Assembly (NCBI GenBank): GCA_021199825.1
Contig: JAJQHI010000124.1
Coordinates: 1 to 12,168 of the forward strand
Direction of reading: 5' to 3'
Length of the DNA stretch: 12,168 bases
Source: Bacillota bacterium
Lineage (GTDB): Bacteria; Bacillota; Clostridia; Oscillospirales; CAG-272
Part shown: positions 7,128-12,168 of the stretch, in pieces
How the letters are laid out: each line of letters opens with the position of its first letter
Position numbering within the stretch: the first letter of the stretch is position 1
Position numbers and translations under genes: made by a program
The notes under the pieces: generated by a model
The model's input: only the letters and a program-made list of their open reading frames with translations
The model's database searches: none
What the model was told of the DNA's origin: nothing

Positions 7128-9866
7128 ATGTCGCATTACGGCTTTTCATATAGGGCAGCTTCGCTTTTCGCGGCAGCCCTGCTGATTATGTTGGCTATGG
7201 TCCCCGCTATGTCATATATGACATTTGCGGATGAGGAGGATACTGCCGAATCCGATGAGGATATTGTGTATCATGTGCGTCCCGTCAAGGACGGCGCTTA
7301 CACCGTGTCGCAGGAGAAATACAATTCCTACGAATCGGAGCATTTCGTAATCTATTGGGGTGACTCGAACAACTCAGCCATAACAGAGGCATGGCTTGAG
7401 GGAAATCTTGAAATCCTCGAAGGATGCTGGGATGTATTCATAAATCAAATGGGAATGCAGTCGCCCGCTCTCTGTACCTCCTCCACTGGAGACCACGAAA
7501 CATACTATAAAGTAAACGTGGTTGTCATGGGAACAGGCATTTCGGGATACGGCGACGGCTGGGCATATGGCGGAATTGACAGCGAAGGATATGCATATCT
7601 CATGTGCTGTACAGCGGCTATGGTTTATTCGCCTCAGACATGGGTAACTCCTCATGAGTTCGGTCACGTAACGCAGTTTGCTCAAGGATATAACAGCTGG
7701 GCAAACGGCACATATCTTGGACCTTGGTATGAGGCAATAGGAAACTGGTATCGTGAGCAGTTCCTTTACAGTGATTATTATACGTCAGGTCAGTACTATT
7801 CAACTGATTTTTCATATCTTTATCTGCGTGCAATATCGCTTTGTGCCGCGAACGGACGCGCTTATTATGAGGCGTGGCCTATATTCCAGTATCTCACCGA
7901 AAACCCCGACAATCTTGATGGTTACGGCTCAAACTTTGTGGCGAAGCTTCTGCAGAACGGCTCATCTTCGGGCTACATTTGGGAGATGATTGAGGATCTT
8001 GCCGACGCAACGCTTTACGATACTCTCGGATATTTTGCCGCGCACATGGCAACATTTGATTTGGCGCAGCAGGCTAACTATCAGGCGAAAATCGAAGAAA
8101 ACGTCTCATACGGCGAGTTCTTCTGGCAGCAGTTCTATACGATGCTTGAGCCTGTGACAGGCGAGGAGAACACATATAAGGTTCTGACAGAGCGTGCACC
8201 TCAGCAGGCGGGATACGTAATCACGCCCCTTGAAATTGAGGGCGATGAGATAAGCGTTACGCTTGAAGGACTTAATTCAAGCGATTATGCCGCATGGAGC
8301 GCGTGCATTGTGCTGGTTAAGGACGGAGAGGCAACGTATTCGTCGCTTTTCGGTGACGGCGAAACAATGACAGTTGATGCATCCGATGCGGATGAGGCTT
8401 ATCTCACGGTTGCGGCGGCTCCCGATATTGATTCATACGTTAAATTCGCGCTTGGCGGAGAGGCTACAACATCATTCTCCGAAAAGCCCCGTTATCCCTA
8501 TCAGGTTGTTATGACGGGCGCTGTGCCGCAGGTGCGCACAATTGATACGACGGGCGTATCAGGTCACACGCACTCAAACGGCGGCGGATTTGTCGCTGAT
8601 ACGGCTAAGGTTGAGGACACCGTATATGTCGGACCTGACGCTATGGTGCTTGGAACGGCAGTTGTAAAAGGAAATGTTGTGATAACGGACCATGCGGTTG
8701 TTATGGGCTCGGCAACGATTAGGGGTGACGCTGTAATTGACGGATACGCAGTTGTAGCGGGAAATGCCTCAGTTAAGGACAACGCTCATGTAGGTGATTA
8801 TGCGATAGTGGCGGGCAGCGCCAAGATAACCGATTATGCGCAGGTTATCGAATCGGCGTATGTCTACGGCAGCTATAGTATATCTGAACACGCGGTTGCA
8901 AAGGGACTTGCGCTCTTGCTCGCATCAGGCAAAATGACAGGATACGCGGTTGCTGATGGCGACCTGTATGATGACAGCGGAACAACCTTCTCAAGCGGAA
9001 CTGCCGCAGGATATCTCTCGCTGTCCGAGAGCAATTACTCGGTAAAGCTTGCAAAGCGTGCGGCTGACGGTGAGATTCTCTCATACACATTCGATGAGGA
9101 TGAGGGGTATTTCACCTCCGACAGGGCAAGCTCAACATATGCGCTCGTTCACGGCGCCGTATGGAGTGAGTCCGACGGGGACGCCGAAGGCATTTATACA
9201 TTTGACGGCACGTCATATTTGACTGTTGACCCGCAGGTATTTTATGCGAGTGAGTCGCAGATTGTAATGAACTTCAAGTGGGACGGCGGATTCGGTCAGA
9301 CGCTCCTCTACTTTGAAGGCAGCAACGGCGAATACATAAGCTTCTCGCCGTCAGGCGATAGCGGTTCGGCTGAGCTGACGATATACGACGGCACCGATAC
9401 AAGCGTTTATTCGGTCGGAACGATAACGGCAGGCGAGTGGACCGAAGTTATTATCACGATAAGTGAAGGCAAGCTCGCCGTAACCGTCGGCGGTAAAAAC
9501 GTAATTTGTGTTGAGGCGGCTATTACACCGTCAAGCTTTGCATACGAGGACGGATATGTAGGATGCGGTGCTGACGGCAGCAACGGATTTGTAGGTTCGC
9601 TTGACAGTATAACCTTCAATGCCAGCAACCGCAAGGGCGTATCCCTTGAGCTTGTTGACAACAGCACGCCAGCTGATACAGATGTTACAAGCGGCGACGC
9701 TACAAGCGGTGACGCTACAGCTGCGGTTACGACGGATGACAATTCCGGCACAACATCATCAGGTGACGGAAATGGCACAGTAATTGCAATCGCCGTCGGA
9801 ATCACCGTTACGATAGTGCTTGTACTTGTGTTGGTTCTCGTTTTGACGGGCAAAAAGAAGACTTAA
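7128..9866 (+). CDS. Membrane-anchored gluzincin-like metallopeptidase (DUF6055/Svx-like) with beta-helix and LamG domains
   Basis: A 912-residue secreted, surface-held protein. The signal peptide runs to about A34. The N-terminal catalytic part (about 50-450) has the zinc motif HEFGH (H176, E177, H180) followed by VTQ. WYEAIGNW supplies a likely third ligand, E202, 22 residues later, as in gluzincins. The pattern YEAWPIFQYLTENP and the later RAPQQAGYVITPL region match my memory of DUF6055 and the Svx/AvrXca family of secreted proteins of plant-associated bacteria. Next comes a run of hexapeptide repeats (about 488-600), in units such as AVVMGS-ATIRGD-AVIDGY-AVVAGN, which should form a left-handed beta-helix. 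A LamG domain follows (about 648-835), then a linker with two TSGDA units, a Val/Leu-rich helix (about 884-908) and the tail GKKKT. It is translated one base after the LamG gene. Peptidase activity is likely because the zinc residues are intact; the substrate is unknown, with plant wall glycoprotein a guess from context. Confidence 0.85.
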   Translation: MSHYGFSYRAASLFAAALLIMLAMVPAMSYMTFADEEDTAESDEDIVYHVRPVKDGAYTVSQEKYNSYESEHFVIYWGDSNNSAITEAWLEGNLEILEGCWDVFINQMGMQSPALCTSSTGDHETYYKVNVVVMGTGISGYGDGWAYGGIDSEGYAYLMCCTAAMVYSPQTWVTPHEFGHVTQFAQGYNSWANGTYLGPWYEAIGNWYREQFLYSDYYTSGQYYSTDFSYLYLRAISLCAANGRAYYEAWPIFQYLTENPDNLDGYGSNFVAKLLQNGSSSGYIWEMIEDLADATLYDTLGYFAAHMATFDLAQQANYQAKIEENVSYGEFFWQQFYTMLEPVTGEENTYKVLTERAPQQAGYVITPLEIEGDEISVTLEGLNSSDYAAWSACIVLVKDGEATYSSLFGDGETMTVDASDADEAYLTVAAAPDIDSYVKFALGGEATTSFSEKPRYPYQVVMTGAVPQVRTIDTTGVSGHTHSNGGGFVADTAKVEDTVYVGPDAMVLGTAVVKGNVVITDHAVVMGSATIRGDAVIDGYAVVAGNASVKDNAHVGDYAIVAGSAKITDYAQVIESAYVYGSYSISEHAVAKGLALLLASGKMTGYAVADGDLYDDSGTTFSSGTAAGYLSLSESNYSVKLAKRAADGEILSYTFDEDEGYFTSDRASSTYALVHGAVWSESDGDAEGIYTFDGTSYLTVDPQVFYASESQIVMNFKWDGGFGQTLLYFEGSNGEYISFSPSGDSGSAELTIYDGTDTSVYSVGTITAGEWTEVIITISEGKLAVTVGGKNVICVEAAITPSSFAYEDGYVGCGADGSNGFVGSLDSITFNASNRKGVSLELVDNSTPADTDVTSGDATSGDATAAVTTDDNSGTTSSGDGNGTVIAIAVGITVTIVLVLVLVLVLTGKKKT

Positions 9867-9889
9867 ATTTAACGCACACGTCTTAAGAA

Positions 9890-9923
9890 AAAACGCACAC
9901 GGCAGTGCTGCCGTGTGCGTTTT
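9890..9923. terminator. Bidirectional hairpin terminator between convergent genes
   Basis: Perfect 16-base arms AAAACGCACACGGCAG (9890-9905) and CTGCCGTGTGCGTTTT (9908-9923) form one long hairpin with a tiny loop. T runs are present on both strands: TTTT at 9920-9923 for the plus strand, and the complement of six A's at 9888-9893 for the minus strand. It serves the metallopeptidase operon and the GH43-like gene. A second copy of AACGCACACG stands at 9871-9880. Confidence 0.92.
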
Positions 9924-9930
9924 GAGATAA

Positions 9931-10821
9931 CTACCATATTCGCCTGATATCAGATGCGGGGCATTCACATATGGATATGTGCTTACACTCATCAGGGAAA
10001 TTCACGAGATCCGTTTCATCGTGCCAATTGACGAAATCATCGCTCACCAGAAGGTGATTTGAATGATTGATTCCGCCCTCATAGAAGAGAAATATCCGAC
10101 CGTTTGCGGATGCGAGTGCAGGCGCGCTCGATTCATGGACGGTGATTGGGTCCGTTACTCCCACAAAGTCGCTTCCCGGTCGCCTGAAGCTGCATGTTCG
10201 CAGAGCTTTTGTGACTGTGGCGCTGATGTCATGATCATCCATGACATATCTATAATCGTGTGAGTTTTCGCCATATCTGCTCCCGTATGATGTGCTTATG
10301 CCCTTATATGCCATTCTGTATCCTCCCTCTGTTGGAAGAACAACTGCGTCAAGTACAGTATAATCGGGGTCAAAGAATGCCTCAGGCTTTGTAAAATCAA
10401 TGAAATCGCGCGTCATTGAGGTCCAAATGCGGTTTTCAATCATGCCGTTACTGTAAAATAGCCCCGTTGACCAAATGAGATGGTATGTTCGCGAGTCGCG
10501 GTTGAAAAACGCTCTTGGAGACCAGCAGTTCATCGCGTCGGGGTGGTGTGACATGAGAGGTATATGCTCAATCCGGCACCATTCCGTGAGATTGCGGCTT
10601 GTGCAAAAGCCGATTGTTTTGCCCTCCCAGTTGTCAGTGAAAAGCGCGTGGTAGAATCCATCGCTCGTTCTGATTATAAATGGGTCGCGCAGTATATGGT
10701 CCTCATCGGGCAAAAGCACAGGTCGTCCGCCGTTCAATATGTGCCAGTCATAAAGATAATCGCTTGCGGCAAGAAACATTCCCGTTGCAGGCTCCCGCTT
10801 GAAATATGACATCAGATACAT
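9931..10821 (-). CDS. GH43-like five-bladed beta-propeller glycosidase
   Basis: A 296-residue protein with no signal peptide, hence cytoplasmic. It begins MYLMSYFKRE and has propeller-type repeats (AASDYLYDWHILNGGRPVL, LRDPFIIRTSDGFYHALF). The three acidic residues expected of GH43-type enzymes are visible: D46 in LRDPF (base), D158 in VLDAVV (pKa modulator) and E230 in HESSAPAL (acid). Family members act on arabinose-, xylose- or galactose-containing side chains; the exact substrate cannot be told. An oddity is WSPR at 100-103, where related proteins as I recall them have WAPE, so Arg103 replaces a conserved acid. ATG 10821 is chosen because the YL..YF start fits the family, but GGAGGAGG (10842-10835) is 13 bases away, far for a ribosome site; ATG 10812 is the alternative. 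It has its own promoter and is divergent from the rhamnogalacturonan-lyase-like gene. Confidence 0.85.
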   Translation of the reverse strand: MYLMSYFKREPATGMFLAASDYLYDWHILNGGRPVLLPDEDHILRDPFIIRTSDGFYHALFTDNWEGKTIGFCTSRNLTEWCRIEHIPLMSHHPDAMNCWSPRAFFNRDSRTYHLIWSTGLFYSNGMIENRIWTSMTRDFIDFTKPEAFFDPDYTVLDAVVLPTEGGYRMAYKGISTSYGSRYGENSHDYRYVMDDHDISATVTKALRTCSFRRPGSDFVGVTDPITVHESSAPALASANGRIFLFYEGGINHSNHLLVSDDFVNWHDETDLVNFPDECKHISICECPASDIRRIW

Positions 10822-10832
10822 CCTGTTGTCAT
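10812..10832 (-). other. Possible 6-codon leader ORF before the GH43-like gene
   Basis: Reading on the minus strand, ATG at 10832 encodes MTTGCI and stops with a TGA at 10814-10812, whose last base is the first base of the in-frame ATG at 10812 of the main gene (TGATG overlap). GGAGGAGG at 10842-10835 is far better spaced for this ATG than for the main start. It may be chance, or a short coupled leader. Confidence 0.3.
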
Positions 10833-10859
10833 AACCTCCTCCGTTGCTTTCTTGCTTCC

Positions 10860-10888
10860 ATTATACGCCGATTTCTTAAAAAAATCAA
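10860..10888 (-). promoter_or_regulatory. Sigma-A-type promoter for the GH43-like gene
   Basis: On the minus strand the -35 box is TTGATT (10888-10883), the spacer is 17 bases, and the -10 box is a perfect TATAAT (10865-10860). Transcription would begin near 10853, about 32 bases before the start codon. On the plus strand of the same 109-base divergent gap I found AT-rich -10-like stretches (TATAAA at 10901) but no matching -35 box. Confidence 0.75.
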
Positions 10889-10930
10889 GAGGGAGCGAGC
10901 TATAAATCCATTATATTTGAGGTCAAAAAG

Positions 10931-12168
10931 ATGAAACTTCATTTGCTTGATAATAGAACACAGTACGGGTACTGCACATTCGGCAGTACATGGAGTGCGG
11001 GTGAGGTGTCCGCAGACTCCGATTTTATATTGACGGGAGAGGACGGCGGTGAAATACCGGTTTTTTCGCGTGTGACGGCATACTATCCCGATGGAAGCGT
11101 CAAATGGGCGGCTCATACAGCAGACAGCACTCTTATGGGAAAAAGCATTGAGATTGTACCCAAAGGTGAGTCGAAGGCAAGCAATGAGGTCTGCATTCGC
11201 GAAAACGAGAGCGAATATCTGATGAATCTCGGCTCGCTTTCCGCGATTATACCCAAATCGGGAAATGTGCTTTTCAAAAGCTTTAAGACAAACGGCAGAA
11301 TGTATATCTCCTCAGCAGAGGAGTCGCTTATAATAGAGCGAAGGGAACAAGATATTTCTGGGGATGAGACGATACACAGAATAAGAGGATGTGGTATCGT
11401 TTCAAGTGTGTCAGTTGAGGAGCGCGGTCCTCTTGTGTGCAAATTTCTGATTAAAGGTACTCACACACTCTCTACAGGGGAGCGGATAATTCCGTTTATC
11501 ATAAGACTCTGCTTTTACCGCGGAAGCGGGAGGGTGTCAATTTCACACACATTCATTTATGATGGGGATGCGGCACATGACCGCCTTGGCGGGATAGGAA
11601 TCAAATTCAGCACGCCCATTGCAGGGGAAACGTACAACAGACACATCAAATTTGCCGCGGACGGCGGTGTATTTCATGAATCGCTTTCGCTTTTGGCGTC
11701 ATGGCGACCGAAAATCCCCGACTATATTTATGCCTCACAGATGAGGGGGGAGATGGTATGCGATGACTTCAAAGCGGTTGCCGAAAATATGCCCGTATGG
11801 CGCGAGTATCGTATGACACAAAGCTCGGACGGACATTATACTATCCTCAAGCGGACGGCAAAGAACGGCGTTTGCAGCCTTTGCTGCAAAAACGGACAGC
11901 GAGGGGATGGTGTTGTGGCTGTTGGCGGCGAGAACGGCGGAGTGATGCTCGGCATGAGCGAATTCTGGCAAAAGTATCCGTCAGAGCTTGAAGCTTCGTC
12001 ACTTGATGAAGCTGAAGCCGTGGTGACCGCATGGATTTATTCACCGATTGCGGAGAGCTATGATTTCGGTCACTACACAGACAGGGGTTTTTCCGACACG
12101 TATTATGAGGGGTTTCCCGAAATGGGAGCGGACCCCGTAGGCGTCGCAAACACGAGGCGAATATATAT
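10931..12168 (+). CDS. PcRGLX/YetA-type protein, exo-rhamnogalacturonan-lyase-like (3' truncated by window edge)
   Basis: The frame is open from ATG 10931 to the window end, giving 412 residues and an incomplete codon. GAGG (10919-10922) lies 8 bases before the start. The N-terminal stretch IPVFSRVTAYYPDGSVKWAAHT (about 42-63) is the hallmark of the PcRGLX/YetA N-terminal domain, and VTAWIYSPIAESYDFGHY with YYEGF near the visible end matches how the central domain of this family opens. The family includes exo-acting rhamnogalacturonan-I lyases (PL26) and the uncharacterised Bacillus YetA. Full members are roughly twice the visible length, so about half is missing, including most of the catalytic region. 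There is no signal peptide, so the enzyme should act on imported oligosaccharides. It is divergent from the GH43-like gene, fitting joint use on pectin side chains. Family membership is fairly sure; lyase activity is inferred. Confidence 0.82.
   Translation, partial: MKLHLLDNRTQYGYCTFGSTWSAGEVSADSDFILTGEDGGEIPVFSRVTAYYPDGSVKWAAHTADSTLMGKSIEIVPKGESKASNEVCIRENESEYLMNLGSLSAIIPKSGNVLFKSFKTNGRMYISSAEESLIIERREQDISGDETIHRIRGCGIVSSVSVEERGPLVCKFLIKGTHTLSTGERIIPFIIRLCFYRGSGRVSISHTFIYDGDAAHDRLGGIGIKFSTPIAGETYNRHIKFAADGGVFHESLSLLASWRPKIPDYIYASQMRGEMVCDDFKAVAENMPVWREYRMTQSSDGHYTILKRTAKNGVCSLCCKNGQRGDGVVAVGGENGGVMLGMSEFWQKYPSELEASSLDEAEAVVTAWIYSPIAESYDFGHYTDRGFSDTYYEGFPEMGADPVGVANTRRIY

Noticed and set aside
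8590..8935. Regular short repeats that could suggest a CRISPR or DNA tandem repeat
   Set aside because: The periodicity is at protein level (hexapeptide beta-helix units); the bases of successive units are not conserved and there are no spacers.
9407..9853. Open frame of 148 codons on the minus strand opposite the metallopeptidase C-terminus
   Set aside because: The Ser/Val/Thr/Pro-rich translation mirrors the repetitive linker, LamG and anchor codons of the real gene; no ribosome site or promoter is seen.
11113..11442. Minus-strand frame inside the PcRGLX/YetA-like gene
   Set aside because: The plus-strand frame is open for the whole 1238 bases and carries clear family motifs, so the minus-strand frame is a shadow.

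Overview
The window reads as chromosomal DNA of a Gram-positive anaerobe of the class Clostridia, most likely Oscillospiraceae/Ruminococcaceae-like from a gut or other plant-fibre habitat. This is inferred from strong GGAGG ribosome sites at every well-placed start, sigma-A-type promoters, lipoprotein signal peptides ending in LFAAC, Thr/Asp/Ser/Gly-rich linkers before C-terminal membrane anchors, and plant-polysaccharide enzymes. I assign no species. Every sizeable stretch is accounted for and no gap between genes exceeds 300 bases.

Layout. Bases 3-341 are the end of a D-alanine--D-alanine ligase gene, followed 31 bases later by a complete ATP-dependent 6-phosphofructokinase gene (373-1434) and a rho-independent terminator. 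A separately promoted, unrecognised single-pass membrane protein follows (1633-2604). A good promoter at 2660-2689 then leads into two tandem paralogous lipoproteins (2758-4203 and 4278-5729), each built of two jelly-roll (LamG / DUF1080-like) domains and closed by a terminator at 5770. Another promoter (5897-5926) drives a tightly packed pair: a secreted LamG protein with a C-terminal membrane anchor (6026-7126), and a large secreted gluzincin-like metallopeptidase with a left-handed beta-helix, a LamG domain and its own membrane anchor (7128-9866). A long bidirectional hairpin terminator (9890-9923) separates that pair from a convergent GH43-like glycosidase (10821-9931, minus strand). Divergent from the glycosidase, a PcRGLX/YetA-type (exo-rhamnogalacturonan-lyase-like) gene starts at 10931 and runs off the window end.

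How the genes may work together. The left end is housekeeping (cell wall precursor, glycolysis). From 2758 rightwards, four secreted, surface-held proteins carry at least six jelly-roll domains that in other proteins bind or process carbohydrate. They sit beside two enzymes without signal peptides whose families act on plant oligosaccharides. My inference is a plant cell-wall (pectin / rhamnogalacturonan-I or wall-glycoprotein) utilisation locus, with capture and proteolysis at the surface and glycan breakdown in the cytoplasm. No transporter or regulator is visible in the window, so this remains a hypothesis.

The most unusual thing seen is the domain phase of the two lipoproteins. Each begins with an orphan copy of the last strands of the jelly-roll repeat and ends before those strands in its last domain, an arrangement that could allow strand exchange within or between molecules.
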